A stretch of 64,000 nt of DNA from Epilithonimonas caeni DSM 17710 (GCF_000426465.1 NZ_KE384528.1:1-64000), one strand, 5' to 3'; shown: positions 1 to 8,671, numbered from the stretch's first letter. The notes: generated by a model not told the origin, from the letters alone. Translations and numbers: made by a program.

Positions 1-185
1 TTGTGCGCCTACAGGGCCAGTATTACCCGTAACACCCTGAATGCCTTGGATTCCCTGAGGACCTGTTGCGCCAGTCGCTCCTACCGCACCTGTTATACCT
101 TGTGCACCTGCGGGGCCAGTATTACCCGTAACGCCCTGAATGCCTTGGATTCCCTGAGGACCTGTTGCGCCTGTAGCCCCTGTAG
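1..185 (-). repeat. 99-bp direct repeat encoding Gly-X-Y triplets
   Basis: The segment around bases 17-75 recurs at 116-174 with a period of exactly 99 bp (33 residues, 11 Gly-X-Y triplets) and only a few substitutions. The near identity suggests recent expansion by slippage or unequal crossing over. The array continues past the window edge, so the copy number is unknown. Confidence 0.85.
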
Positions 186-600
186 GGCCAGGAAGCGAAC
201 TTCCAGAATTTTTTGCATACAATGCATACGGCACGCTCAATAGTTGGGATGTTCCCGTTATAGTATAATTCGTTGAACCATTAGGATCTGTTTCTGTTTT
301 GATGAAATAAGTATCAGCACCCCAGTCTATTGCAGAATAAGAACCAGTTACCAATGTCCCCGCACCTATCTTAGCAGTGACCAACCCATTCATATTGGTT
401 TGTGGACTTTGCGTTTCAGAATACACGACTGTTCCAGTCGGAGAACCTTTTAATATAGAGAATTTCATCCCTACATTCTGATTCTTAATCAGTTCATTGT
501 TTGAGTTTCTTATGATAGCCTGATAACTCATAGCATCCTGTGATTGGGAAAATGCCAAAATAGAAGCCAAAGAGGCCGCTAGAAAAGAAAGCTTTTTCAT
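1..600 (-). CDS. Collagen-like repeat exported protein (partial, C-terminus outside window)
   Basis: The reading frame starts at the ATG whose complement ends at 600 and is still open at base 1, so only 200 codons are visible. Residues 1-19 ([19 protein letters not shown]) form a signal peptide. A globular N-terminal part of about 115 residues follows, of a type common at the start of Bacteroidota collagen-like surface proteins. From about residue 135 the protein is a Gly-X-Y repeat rich in GPTGAT and GPQGIQ triplets, encoded by a 99-bp DNA repeat. It lies 26 bp downstream of the T9SS cargo gene on the same strand, so the two are probably co-transcribed. A trimeric surface or secreted fibre is likely by analogy; the partner is unknown. 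Confidence 0.85.
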   Translation of the reverse strand, partial: MKKLSFLAASLASILAFSQSQDAMSYQAIIRNSNNELIKNQNVGMKFSILKGSPTGTVVYSETQSPQTNMNGLVTAKIGAGTLVTGSYSAIDWGADTYFIKTETDPNGSTNYTITGTSQLLSVPYALYAKNSGSSLPGPTGATGATGPQGIQGIQGVTGNTGPAGAQGITGAVGATGATGPQGIQGIQGVTGNTGPVGAQ

Positions 601-626
601 AGTTAAATTATTATTTATTAGTTATT

Positions 627-1112
627 TTATTTATCAGCTTTTAAAACCTTGAAGACCTTGACAACTTTACCATCTTTTGATATCTTAAGATAATAGACAG
701 CCGCAGGATAAGAGGTCACAGTTATAGAAGTCTGGGATCCATTGATAGCCTTACCTGTTAAAACTTTTCCACTACTGTCAAAAAGCTCATAACGGTATTT
801 CCTATAATCAGGAAATCCAACCTTAAGATACAATACATCTGGAGTTGGATTTGGATAGATTTTAAGACTTAGATTAATTTCTTTGATGTCAGAGCCTAAA
901 GTTTCTATTATTTCATAGGAATACTGAACACCTGTAGAAACATTACCTGACGAAGAGATGGATGTTTCGTAAAAGGACTGACCAATTGAGGAAGTAACAC
1001 TCCCACCCGAACCGGAAGAATTATCTCCATTGGCATTAACAGACTCTTGGGCTGAAACTTGGATAGAAAAACCCAAAAGCAGAAAACAACCCGTGATTAA
1101 TGTAGTTTTCAT
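627..1112 (-). CDS. Small T9SS type A sorting domain protein
   Basis: 161 residues. A signal peptide (residues 1-21, ending VSA) is followed by a Gly/Ser-rich stretch and a GQSFYET...GVQYSYEI segment, a pattern seen in many small Bacteroidota surface proteins. The last ~75 residues are a typical T9SS C-terminal domain: LKIYPNPTPDVLYLKV, then short beta strands and a Lys-rich end (VFKVLKADK). Such domains send a protein through the type IX system to the cell surface or outside. There is no catalytic domain, so the mature part is only about 60 residues. It lies directly upstream of the collagen-like gene. Confidence 0.85.
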   Translation of the reverse strand: MKTTLITGCFLLLGFSIQVSAQESVNANGDNSSGSGGSVTSSIGQSFYETSISSSGNVSTGVQYSYEIIETLGSDIKEINLSLKIYPNPTPDVLYLKVGFPDYRKYRYELFDSSGKVLTGKAINGSQTSITVTSYPAAVYYLKISKDGKVVKVFKVLKADK

Positions 1113-1302
1113 ATCGTATATATTATATATTTATTAGTTTTTCAATGATATACAAATATATAAATATAAAAAATACAAATATTAAATTATTACAAATAAT
1201 ATAAAAACCACAAACCGCCTGATCAAATGATAATGTAGGAAAACTTGGCTATGGCGGACATAAGCGCCCGAGATGATATTTATAATTTAAAGGATGTTCA
1301 AA

Positions 1303-2376
1303 TCAATGTCCCAACATTGTTTTCAGGTATTCTCTATTCTGTTTCACGGAAGAACAGTCGGGTCTTGATAAAGAAGCCCTTTCATTGTATTCATCTGCTT
1401 TTTGGTAATCTCCTAAAAAACATAAGCAAACACAAGCTTCAATATTCGGTATATAGCCTGTATGATCATCGTGAATAAACCCTACGGAAGTTGAGTGGGC
1501 AAGCCTTGTGGCTAAATCAAACCAGCGAAACGCCAAATCATAATTGCCTTCATCCTTATAGTAGTATCCCAATTCGCAACAAATCGATGCTCTTGGAATG
1601 TCATATTCAAAACTTTTGAGCAAAGTCGGAAGAATTTTATTTCTCTGACCAATATTTTTATAACAAACAGCCAGATCATAAGAAGAACTAATTATATCCT
1701 CAAACCAACCTAATTCCGTTGCCAAAAATTTCTCATAATATCCGATTGCCTCCTGCAATCTCCCATGATCCCTCAGTTCTCTAGCATAATAATATAGTTG
1801 TCTTGGGGAAAACTCTTTCCCACTATTTTCCAAATTTCTGTAAATATCAATATTTCTGGTAGAAAGCGCTTCCAATTTCGTTTTTTTATGCCAAATTTCA
1901 ATATCAGTATATTGCAGTTGTCCTATTAACGGAATACATTCGTGAACAGGATCGATCCATTCATAATTCCTGCTTCTTTTAAACAACCTTTCCCTGGTAG
2001 AATAGAACGCAGGTTTATTATTTTGATCAAATGACAAGACATATTTCATCGTGACGATCTCAACATCATTATTTAAAGTTTTCTTCAACTCATTGATTTC
2101 CTGAACCGATTTTTCAGGAACAATATCGTCCGCATCCAGCCACATCTGATAATCCATAGTTGCTTTGGAAAATGCAAAATTACGAGCGGCAGAAAAATCA
2201 TTGACCCATTCAAAATCGTAAATTTTGTCCGTGAATCGCTTGGCAATTTCTTTCGTTTTATCGGTAGAACCCGTATCAACGATGATGATTTCATCCGCAA
2301 AATCTCTCGCACTTTCCAAGCATCTTGCTAAAACTTCCTCTTCATTTTTAACAATGAGACACAAACTGATTTTCAT
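1303..2376 (-). CDS. Family 2 glycosyltransferase with C-terminal TPR-like region
   Basis: 357 residues. The N-terminal ~100 residues are a GT-A fold: LCLIVKNEE near residue 5, VDTGSTDKT near 33 and the metal-binding WLDADD near 79. The rest is helical with aromatic TPR-like repeats (YYYARELRDHGRLQEAIGYYEKFL region; later GYYYKDEGNYDLAFRWF). This architecture occurs in glycosyltransferases that modify peptides or cell-surface glycans (SunS-like). The acceptor cannot be told from sequence. It is divergent from the permease gene and has no obvious operon partner. Confidence 0.85.
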   Translation of the reverse strand: MKISLCLIVKNEEEVLARCLESARDFADEIIIVDTGSTDKTKEIAKRFTDKIYDFEWVNDFSAARNFAFSKATMDYQMWLDADDIVPEKSVQEINELKKTLNNDVEIVTMKYVLSFDQNNKPAFYSTRERLFKRSRNYEWIDPVHECIPLIGQLQYTDIEIWHKKTKLEALSTRNIDIYRNLENSGKEFSPRQLYYYARELRDHGRLQEAIGYYEKFLATELGWFEDIISSSYDLAVCYKNIGQRNKILPTLLKSFEYDIPRASICCELGYYYKDEGNYDLAFRWFDLATRLAHSTSVGFIHDDHTGYIPNIEACVCLCFLGDYQKADEYNERASLSRPDCSSVKQNREYLKTMLGH

Positions 2377-2418
2377 AGACTCGAAAACAAAATTTTTATA
2401 ACCATAAATATACAGCTT

Positions 2419-2445
2419 TTGATGTGTTGATTATTGTTATATTTG
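2419..2445 (+). promoter_or_regulatory. Putative promoter of the amino-acid permease gene
   Basis: TATATTTG at 2438-2445 matches the Bacteroidota -7 consensus TAnnTTTG. A TTG at 2419-2421 lies 16 bases upstream, slightly short of the usual spacing. The permease ATG is at 2462. Confidence 0.4.
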
Positions 2446-2461
2446 ATTATTAATAAAAACT

Positions 2462-3853
2462 ATGGAGAAAAAACTCAAACTCTGGGACGCTGTAATGATC
2501 GTAATGGGATCGATGATTGGAAGCGGGATTTTTATCGTGAGCGCAGACATTATGCGGAATCTCGGTTCCGGCTATTGGCTGATTGTCGTTTGGGTGATTA
2601 CAGCAGTAATGACCGTTGCAGCGGCCATTAGCTACGGCGAATTGTCAGCAATGTTTCCAAAAGCAGGCGGACAATACACTTACATCACAGAGATTTTCGG
2701 CAAACCGATGGGATTTCTATACGGCTGGGGAATGTTCACTGTAATTCAAACAGGAACCATTGCGGCAGTTGCGGTTGCTTTCGGAAAGTTTACAGCTTAT
2801 CTTGTCCCGGCACTTAATGACGCTGCTCCGATTTTCCAAAATGGCGACTTTAAAATCACCTGGATTCAGATTCTGGCGATTGGCGTGATTCTATTCCTGA
2901 CTTTTGTGAATACCCGAGGCGTAGAAAGTGGAAAGCTTCTTCAGAATGTTTTTACCTCATCCAAAATTATTGCACTTCTTGGTTTGATTGTTCTTGGCTT
3001 CGTTTTGATCTCTCAATCCAATTGGAATTCCAACATGAGTTTCGGTTGGGATGCCTTCCAAAATCTGAAACAAACCGAATGGAAAAATATTTCCGGCGCA
3101 ACTGTTCTGGGCGGAATTGCTGCGGCAATGGTTGGTTCGGTTTTCAGTTCTGTGGCCTGGGAGAATGTGACCTTCATTTCCGGCGAAATCGAGAATCCAA
3201 AGAAAAACGTGGTGAAAGCAATGATTTTGGGAACTTCTGCTGTGATGATTCTTTATCTTTTGGTCAATTTTGTTTACCTCAATGCGCTTGACAGAGATTC
3301 TATCGCTTTTGCAGCGAATGACAGAGTTGCTGTTGCTGCAGCCGAAAAAATGTTCGGAAATGCCGGAACAATAATCATTGCAGTTCTTGTAATGATCTCA
3401 ACTTTTGGCTGCGTGAATGGAATTGTTCTCGCCGGAGCAAGAGTTTTCCAAACGATGGCAAAAGATGGTTTGTTCTTAAAATCAGCCGTAGAAAATAATA
3501 AAAATGGTGTTCCTGCAAAATCACTTTGGATGCAGGGAATTTGGGCAAGTTTGCTTTGTCTTAGCGGACAATATGGCGATCTGCTGGATATGATTTCGTT
3601 CGTGATTGTTTTGTTTTATATGATAACCGTTTTTGGTGTGATTTATTTGAGAATCAAAAAACCCGAATTGGAAAGAGGTTACAAAACTTTTCTTTATCCT
3701 TTCACGCCCATTCTTTATCTTTTGATTGGAACCGGATTTTGTATTTTATTATTCATCTATAAGCCACAATATACTTGGCCAGGATTGGGATTAATTTTGC
3801 TTGGATTGCCGGTTTATTTTTTTATTAATAAGAAAATTGACAATATTCAGTAA
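2462..3853 (+). CDS. APC-superfamily amino-acid permease
   Basis: 463 residues with about 12 hydrophobic membrane segments. The N-terminal helix carries the glycine-rich GSMIGSGIFIVSADI (residues 16-30) that lines the substrate site in APC transporters. Further motifs fit the LAT/YfnA-like branch, for example GELSAMFPKAGGQYTYI after helix 2. It is an inner-membrane amino-acid importer or exchanger; the substrate cannot be predicted. Start: ATG at 2462 behind an A-rich leader. The next gene begins 16 bp downstream. Confidence 0.85.
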   Translation: MEKKLKLWDAVMIVMGSMIGSGIFIVSADIMRNLGSGYWLIVVWVITAVMTVAAAISYGELSAMFPKAGGQYTYITEIFGKPMGFLYGWGMFTVIQTGTIAAVAVAFGKFTAYLVPALNDAAPIFQNGDFKITWIQILAIGVILFLTFVNTRGVESGKLLQNVFTSSKIIALLGLIVLGFVLISQSNWNSNMSFGWDAFQNLKQTEWKNISGATVLGGIAAAMVGSVFSSVAWENVTFISGEIENPKKNVVKAMILGTSAVMILYLLVNFVYLNALDRDSIAFAANDRVAVAAAEKMFGNAGTIIIAVLVMISTFGCVNGIVLAGARVFQTMAKDGLFLKSAVENNKNGVPAKSLWMQGIWASLLCLSGQYGDLLDMISFVIVLFYMITVFGVIYLRIKKPELERGYKTFLYPFTPILYLLIGTGFCILLFIYKPQYTWPGLGLILLGLPVYFFINKKIDNIQ

Positions 3854-3868
3854 TCGAATAAATATTTT

Positions 3869-4312
3869 ATGCAGGAATTAGAATTATTAATTATTGTCAT
3901 AAAAGCTTTTGAGAATAAGGCGAACGAAATGATAAAGATATTGGCTGATGAATTTAATCTTGACTTATCAGCTGAAAATCCATTTGGAAAGCTACTAAAC
4001 GTAGAAAATAATTTAAGAAAAGGAAAACTAAGAGAGAACTGGACTTATTGGTTTCATGGTGACGCATCTGATTTCATAAATATTGAAACAGAACAGTTTC
4101 TTCATGTTAAAATTAATAGGGCTGGAAATTTTGGAGCAATTGACAATCATTATCTCTTTGAATTTTTACAAACGACAAAATCTCTAGATTACATCAGAAA
4201 AAACATAGAGACCGAAAAAAAGTTTGGTGAGCTATTAAGTATTTTAACTGACAAAGGAATTTTAGTAAATATTGGTGAGGATCCTTTCAAAACATTAATC
4301 TTAAAACATTAA
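3869..4312 (+). CDS. Protein of unknown function (DUF6896-like?)
   Basis: 147 residues, no signal peptide or membrane helix. The centre has WTYWFHGDASDFINIETEQF followed by a FGAIDNHYLFEF motif; this HG...ID arrangement reminds me of the DUF6896 family, but that is recall, not a search. It is only 16 bp from the permease and 34 bp from the HD gene, so an operon is plausible. It is AT-richer than the permease and may be a recent acquisition. No function is proposed. Confidence 0.6.
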   Translation: MQELELLIIVIKAFENKANEMIKILADEFNLDLSAENPFGKLLNVENNLRKGKLRENWTYWFHGDASDFINIETEQFLHVKINRAGNFGAIDNHYLFEFLQTTKSLDYIRKNIETEKKFGELLSILTDKGILVNIGEDPFKTLILKH

Positions 4313-4346
4313 TTTTTATTCAAACTCAATAATTTTATTTTGTGAT

Positions 4347-4964
4347 ATGAAAATTAGCGATATTTATAAAGAACTATTTTCAAAATATTCCGATAATGAA
4401 ATATTAAAAAAAGATTATTGGAAAGAAATAGAACAATCTTATTCTCAAAAAAGCAGAAAATATCACAATCTCATTCATCTTGAAAATATGATTCTAGAAT
4501 TGGAAGAAGTGAAAGATAAAATTTTAGATTATGATTCCATACTTTTCTCAATTTTCTATCATGACATTATTTACAAAGCGACATCCAAAGACAACGAAGA
4601 GAAAAGTGCAGAAAAGGCAAAAATCAGACTTGAAAAACTGAATATCCCTCAAGAGAAAATAGCCAGAATTCACAATCAAATCCTAGCAACAAAATCTCAC
4701 AAGAAAAATGAAGACTCTGACACCAATTTTCTCCTTGATGCAGATTTGGCAATTCTCGGTCAGGATTGGAAAATCTATGAAAATTACACTCAACAAATCC
4801 GAAAAGAATATTCAATTTATCCTGACTTTATGTATAAGCCTGGACGCAAAAAGGTACTGATTCACTTTTTAGAATTCGAAGAAATTTTCAAAACCGATTA
4901 CTTCAAAGGAAAATATGAAGAAAAGGCTAGAGAAAATATTCAAAGAGAGTTAGAAATCATTTAA
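4347..4964 (+). CDS. HD-superfamily predicted metal-dependent phosphohydrolase
   Basis: 205 residues, cytosolic. Metal-binding residues of an HD domain are visible: H40 and H44 in KYHNLIH, the HD pair H72-D73 in FYHDIIY, and an Asp in LLDADLAILG. The pattern fits the COG4339-type family, whose substrates are not established. Its TAA stop at 4962-4964 overlaps the pheA stop on the other strand within the tetranucleotide TTAA. Confidence 0.8.
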   Translation: MKISDIYKELFSKYSDNEILKKDYWKEIEQSYSQKSRKYHNLIHLENMILELEEVKDKILDYDSILFSIFYHDIIYKATSKDNEEKSAEKAKIRLEKLNIPQEKIARIHNQILATKSHKKNEDSDTNFLLDADLAILGQDWKIYENYTQQIRKEYSIYPDFMYKPGRKKVLIHFLEFEEIFKTDYFKGKYEEKARENIQRELEII

Positions 4965-5809
4965 CTCTCCAGCAAAAACTCCTTATAATTCCCCAAAAAC
5001 TTAACATCAGCGCCAATTGCTCTCAACTCATCAATCGAATTGACATAAAGAACATCATCCCAACTACCAACAACGGTCACAAAGAAGAAATAATTCCCCA
5101 ATTTTGTTTTCAAAGTTCGGGATTCGATCTTGCTAAGGTTCATATTTCGCCACGCAAAAACCGATAAAACCTGGTGTAAGCCTCCGGCGTGGTCTTGTGG
5201 TAAAGTAATCAAAAGTCCGGTTTTCTTTCCGGAACTGTTCAAATCGCTGTCAAAACTTTCCTCACTTTTAGAAATCACAATAAACCGGGTGTGATTTTCT
5301 TCCACATCGTGGATATTGTCATTAATGATTTTCAATCCATATAATTCTGCTGCAAACTTATTCGCAACTGCCGCAATTTTTCGGTCTGGATTTTCAGAAA
5401 CCCGTTTGGCAGCAGCTGCCGTAGAAGCGAATTCCTGTTTTGGAACGTCCGGATAATTTTTGTTAAGTGAATGAAAACTTTGCGCAAGTGCCTGCGGATG
5501 AGAATAGATTTTTTCAATCGTGTTGTCATTATCGTTACTTGGATGAATCATCAGATGATGCGCAATCGGCATTACAGCTTCCGCTTCAACTCGGATTTCA
5601 GGCGTTTGATAGAGATAATCCAAAGTCATAGAAACCGTTCCCTCTATCGAGTTTTCCAACGGAACCACCGCTTTATCCACCTCATTATTCTGAATCGCCA
5701 GAAAACAATCTAAAATATTGGCTTTTGGAATCAATTCTTCGTTTGGGAATAATTGAGTCGCGGTCAACTGCGTAAAAGATGCTTCGGGTCCTAAGAATGC
5801 TATTTTCAT
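4961..5809 (-). CDS. pheA: Prephenate dehydratase
   Basis: 282 residues. Converts prephenate to phenylpyruvate, the committed step of phenylalanine synthesis. The N-terminal PDT domain has VPLENSIEGTV (49-59) and the catalytic TRF motif (T174-R175-F176). Residues ~197-275 form an ACT domain; the Phe-binding motifs appear as AGGLHQVL and ESRTLK, close to the canonical GALxxVL and ESRP. It is a stand-alone dehydratase without a chorismate mutase domain. Convergent with the HD gene, with 4 shared bases. Confidence 0.92.
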   Translation of the reverse strand: MKIAFLGPEASFTQLTATQLFPNEELIPKANILDCFLAIQNNEVDKAVVPLENSIEGTVSMTLDYLYQTPEIRVEAEAVMPIAHHLMIHPSNDNDNTIEKIYSHPQALAQSFHSLNKNYPDVPKQEFASTAAAAKRVSENPDRKIAAVANKFAAELYGLKIINDNIHDVEENHTRFIVISKSEESFDSDLNSSGKKTGLLITLPQDHAGGLHQVLSVFAWRNMNLSKIESRTLKTKLGNYFFFVTVVGSWDDVLYVNSIDELRAIGADVKFLGNYKEFLLES

Positions 5810-5922
5810 ACTGCGAAATTAAAGATTATAATTAAAAAATTACCACAAATCGAAGATTCGACGAAGTCAAAAGTCACAAAAGAAAAAGTTAATTGCTCTT
5901 TAAGCTAAAAATCAACCTAAAA

Positions 5923-5970
5923 TCCTTCGACTTAGTTTATATTGAGCGAAGTCGAAATACTCAGTATGAC
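5923..5970 (+). repeat. CTTCG...CTCAG-TGACA interspersed repeat, copy a
   Basis: Contains CCTTCGACTT, then GAGCGAAGTCGAAATACTCAG and GTATGACA. CTTCGACTT pairs with AAGTCGAA to form a hairpin. It resembles the REP-like intergenic repeats common in Chryseobacterium-type genomes. Confidence 0.6.
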
Positions 5971-6000
5971 AATTCTAACACTAGACTTAAATCATCAACG

Positions 6001-6028
6001 GTGTCAGGCTGAGCGGAGTCGAAGCCCT
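6001..6028 (-). repeat. CTTCG...CTCAGCCTGACA interspersed repeat, copy b
   Basis: Reads GTGTCAGGCTGAGCGGAGTC then GAAGCCC on the plus strand, the reverse complement of the GGGCTTCGACTCCGCTCAGCCTGACAC form. This looks like the fullest copy in the window. Confidence 0.7.
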
Positions 6029-6083
6029 TATCAACAAAAAGTAGAAAATTTGAATAAAAACTTTTGTGACTTTTGTGGTTAGT

Positions 6084-6875
6084 CTAATCAACCATTTTCT
6101 TGGAGAAATCAAAATTAAAATTTGCACTTATGATAAAACCATTGTTGTACTGGAACACGTTTTTACCTTCCACTTCCCTTCCTAATTGAATAATTTGATT
6201 CAGATAACCGCCTTCTACTCTTACCAAATCATTGAATTTATATCCTAACAAAACTCCGATTCTATTCTGGTCAAAAATATTCTCACCAACATTTTTCCCG
6301 AATCCAATCATCACCTCATCATAAACTGCAACATAAGGCGTTTTGTCCGCAATTGAATTTCCTTTCAAAGGCATTTGCAAACGAATCATATATCGCGCTC
6401 TGTTCATAAAAGGATATTGATCTTCCGAGGTCAAGTTGGCATTAGAATATCGTCCAACCCAGCGCTGTTCCAACATAAAACGGTGTGACAAATCAATTTT
6501 TCCAATCTTGTCGATCACCGTTGCCATTTCGTAAATCCTATGTTCCGTGAAGTCTTTTCCCATTCCGTTCAATGGGATTTCGCCGTAAGGAAAAGTCTCT
6601 GCCCAGGCGTAACCTAGGCGCAATTGCAGATTCGGATTTGCCTGATAATTGATTCCCAGACGCAAAAGACTCTGTTGCCAGGTCGTGATATAATCATTTC
6701 TTCTCCACTGATATTCAGTATGGATGGAGAATTTGGAATCTAATTTGAAAGTTCCGTTGTAAACGTACCAGCCGATATTATTGTGATCGCTGATTCGGTT
6801 TTGTGCAGAAAAAGAATTTGAAATTAAAACTAAGAACAATGCGCTAAAGAATAAATTTGCTTTAGTGAAAACCAT
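6084..6875 (-). CDS. DUF2490 family outer-membrane beta-barrel protein
   Basis: 263 residues with a signal peptide (residues 1-24, ending SFSA). The mature part is a run of alternating aromatic/hydrophilic beta strands (WYVYNGTFKLDSKFSIHTEYQW; LRLGYAWAETFPYG; HRFMLEQRWVGRY) and ends in FNFDFSKKMVD. This matches the DUF2490 pattern of Bacteroidota outer-membrane barrels, whose function is not established. Confidence 0.8.
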   Translation of the reverse strand: MVFTKANLFFSALFLVLISNSFSAQNRISDHNNIGWYVYNGTFKLDSKFSIHTEYQWRRNDYITTWQQSLLRLGINYQANPNLQLRLGYAWAETFPYGEIPLNGMGKDFTEHRIYEMATVIDKIGKIDLSHRFMLEQRWVGRYSNANLTSEDQYPFMNRARYMIRLQMPLKGNSIADKTPYVAVYDEVMIGFGKNVGENIFDQNRIGVLLGYKFNDLVRVEGGYLNQIIQLGREVEGKNVFQYNNGFIISANFNFDFSKKMVD

Positions 6876-7024
6876 ATTGAAATTTTATCGATTTCAGCAA
6901 AAATAGGGATTCAGAAAGGGAAAAACAAATTGGGCAAACTGTATTTTGTTTTAACGCAAAGGCACAAAATAATTTAAAATGAAACTTATATTTTAAGGTA
7001 TGAAGATTTTAGCTTCGTTAAAAT

Positions 7025-7468
7025 TTAATTGGTTTCTATGCTGATGGCTGGAACTTTATAATTATTGAATTTCTTATCGGGCTGCAGAATTCGGGCTCTT
7101 TTCAAAAGATCTTCCGCAATCAGAATCGATTCGTTGTGAACTTCGATATCATTCAGGAAAAATCTTGATGCTGATGTGAGGTTCAATCTTTTCTTGGCCT
7201 CGGAAACCGTTACTTTTTCGAGATTAAGAGGTTTTTTCATGATGATATTGATCAAACCATTTTTGACGAGATCATCATATTGTTCGATTTGCGAAGACGG
7301 TGATTTATAAACCTGAACGCTTTCTATGTCATTCGGATTGAAGCTATGGAGCAAAACATTAGAAACAATCACATTATCAACAATATAAATCGGATTAGCT
7401 TCAGATTTCTGAGCGAAAGAAAATTGAACACAAAATAAAACTGCGAAAGCAAGAATCAGCTTTTTCAT
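7025..7468 (-). CDS. Exported small protein resembling a free-standing TonB plug segment
   Basis: 147 residues with a signal peptide (residues 1-19, ending FSFAQ). Residues ~27-80 read IYIVDNVIVSN...FNPNDIESVQVYKSPS...NGLINIIMKK, the same order as the plug of TonB-dependent receptors (VDGV..., NPNDIESIEVLK..., GVI.I..K). No barrel follows. Bacteroidota encode many such small periplasmic proteins without known function. Confidence 0.65.
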   Translation of the reverse strand: MKKLILAFAVLFCVQFSFAQKSEANPIYIVDNVIVSNVLLHSFNPNDIESVQVYKSPSSQIEQYDDLVKNGLINIIMKKPLNLEKVTVSEAKKRLNLTSASRFFLNDIEVHNESILIAEDLLKRARILQPDKKFNNYKVPAISIETN

Positions 7469-7502
7469 AAATTTTAATTAAATTTAAAAGTAATAAAAAA
7501 TT

Positions 7503-7536
7503 TTGAGGGTTCGAAAGGCTCAGCCTGACAACATTG
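7503..7536 (+). repeat. CTTCG...CTCAGCCTGACA repeat, copy c
   Basis: Contains GGGTTCGAAAGGCTCAGCCT followed by GACAACATTGAT. It shares CTCAGCCTGACAACAyTGAT with the copy found inside prmC. Confidence 0.65.
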
Positions 7537-7557
7537 ATTAGACCTTACTTCTAGCAC

Positions 7558-7588
7558 TGTCATCCTGAACAACTTGTCGAAGGATATG
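7558..7588 (-). repeat. CTTCG...TGACA repeat, copy d
   Basis: TGTCATCCTGAACAACTTG then TCGAAGGAT, the reverse complement of an ATCCTTCGACA...TCAGGATGACA form. It faces copy c, so the two can form a large imperfect hairpin between the flanking genes. Confidence 0.65.
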
Positions 7589-7591
7589 TAA

Positions 7592-8665
7592 CTAATCGTT
7601 GGCATCGCCTTTTTCGATACCTTCTTCAATCTTTTCAACTACCTCTTCTTTTTCTCCTTGTGAAATTTCGAATTGGTCTTCTTTATCCTCATTTCGCACA
7701 ACCAACGAAATCCAGATCGGAAAATGGTCGGAATCCACAGACCTCATTACTTTCATATCGACCAACCGGAAATGCGGGCTTACGAAAAAATGGTCCAGAG
7801 GCCAGCGCAGAAACCAATATTTGACGTGAAATGTATTGAACATTCCCCTTCCACGCCGCGGGTCGAGCATTCCGCTGGATTTTAGGAACAACTTGGTCGT
7901 TCTGGACCAGGCGACATCATTCAAATCTCCAAAAACTATTGCGGGGCTTCCAAATTCCTGAGCTTTTTCACCTACCAGAAGAATCTCCGCATCGCGCTCG
8001 GTACTTTCCGGATTTTCCTGCGGAACCGGTGGTGTCGGATGGATTCCGAACAATCTGACCGTTTGATTATTATAATCCAGATCCGCAACAATCGACGGGA
8101 TCTCATCATCAATCAAATAATTGACTTCGTAATTTTTAACCGGAAAATGGCTGTAAAACAAAAGCCCGTAAGTGTTGGCCAGCGGCACTTCAATTTTATA
8201 CTCGTAATTTTTGGTAACCGGTTTCAAAGCATTTTGCCATTCTTCATCGGTCTCCAGAAAAAACAAAACTGACGGATCTTGTTCTTTAACTAAATCTATT
8301 AATTTCTGATAATTCCTGTTATGCTGATAAACATTACAAACAAGAATATCCAAAGTTTTTTCTTCTGCATTTGGCTGCGTTTTATCAATCATCGTTTTCC
8401 CGAATCTGGTGTAGGGAGTGATGATGTAAAACAAATAAACGCTGCAAACGATCTCTACGGAAAGAATGATTTTTTCGTAAATACCAGGCTTATCAAAAAC
8501 AAAAAACCACGTAACAATCAGAACAAGAAGAATTACAAATTTCTGAAACCGTGGATAATCAAAAACCCGAAAAGTCCAGTAATTATTTCTGATAGCCGGA
8601 ATCAGCACCGACGAAATCGCTAAAACGGAAATAACCCAATACAGACAGTGCGTGATACTTTCCAT
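7592..8665 (-). CDS. Membrane-anchored endonuclease/exonuclease/phosphatase family protein
   Basis: 357 residues. Three hydrophobic segments in the first ~85 residues anchor the protein in the membrane. The EEP fold follows with its catalytic set: N111 (LVCNVYQHN), E138 (FFLETD), H209 (FGIHP), D247/N249 (FGDLND), D291-H292, and D313-H314 in SDHFP. The substrate (phosphodiester, sphingolipid or nucleic acid) cannot be told. The C-terminus is a Glu/Lys-rich tail. It starts 6 bp after the acetyltransferase stop, so the two are probably co-transcribed. Confidence 0.85.
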   Translation of the reverse strand: MESITHCLYWVISVLAISSVLIPAIRNNYWTFRVFDYPRFQKFVILLVLIVTWFFVFDKPGIYEKIILSVEIVCSVYLFYIITPYTRFGKTMIDKTQPNAEEKTLDILVCNVYQHNRNYQKLIDLVKEQDPSVLFFLETDEEWQNALKPVTKNYEYKIEVPLANTYGLLFYSHFPVKNYEVNYLIDDEIPSIVADLDYNNQTVRLFGIHPTPPVPQENPESTERDAEILLVGEKAQEFGSPAIVFGDLNDVAWSRTTKLFLKSSGMLDPRRGRGMFNTFHVKYWFLRWPLDHFFVSPHFRLVDMKVMRSVDSDHFPIWISLVVRNEDKEDQFEISQGEKEEVVEKIEEGIEKGDAND

Positions 8666-8671
8666 TTTACT

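Larger units (their letters stand above)
5842..6079. repeat. Nested inverted-repeat cluster between DUF2490 gene and pheA
   Basis: The right arm, 6061-6079, is CTTTTGTGACTTTTGTGGT. Its reverse complement appears at 5842-5882, interrupted by a 22-base insertion (about 5850-5871) rich in TCGAAG/CGAAGTC. Between the arms sit two copies of the CTTCG/CTGAC repeat in opposite orientations (5923-5970 and 6001-6028). This 274-bp gap holds no gene. Confidence 0.7.

Noticed and set aside
1-243. Forward-strand frame starting TTG over the collagen-like repeat
   Set aside because: It is the mirror of a strongly repetitive coding sequence on the minus strand, is Cys/Arg-rich and has no initiation context.
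1245-1478. Forward frame opposite the glycosyltransferase 3' end
   Set aside because: Mostly antisense to a well-supported gene, with no family likeness or promoter.
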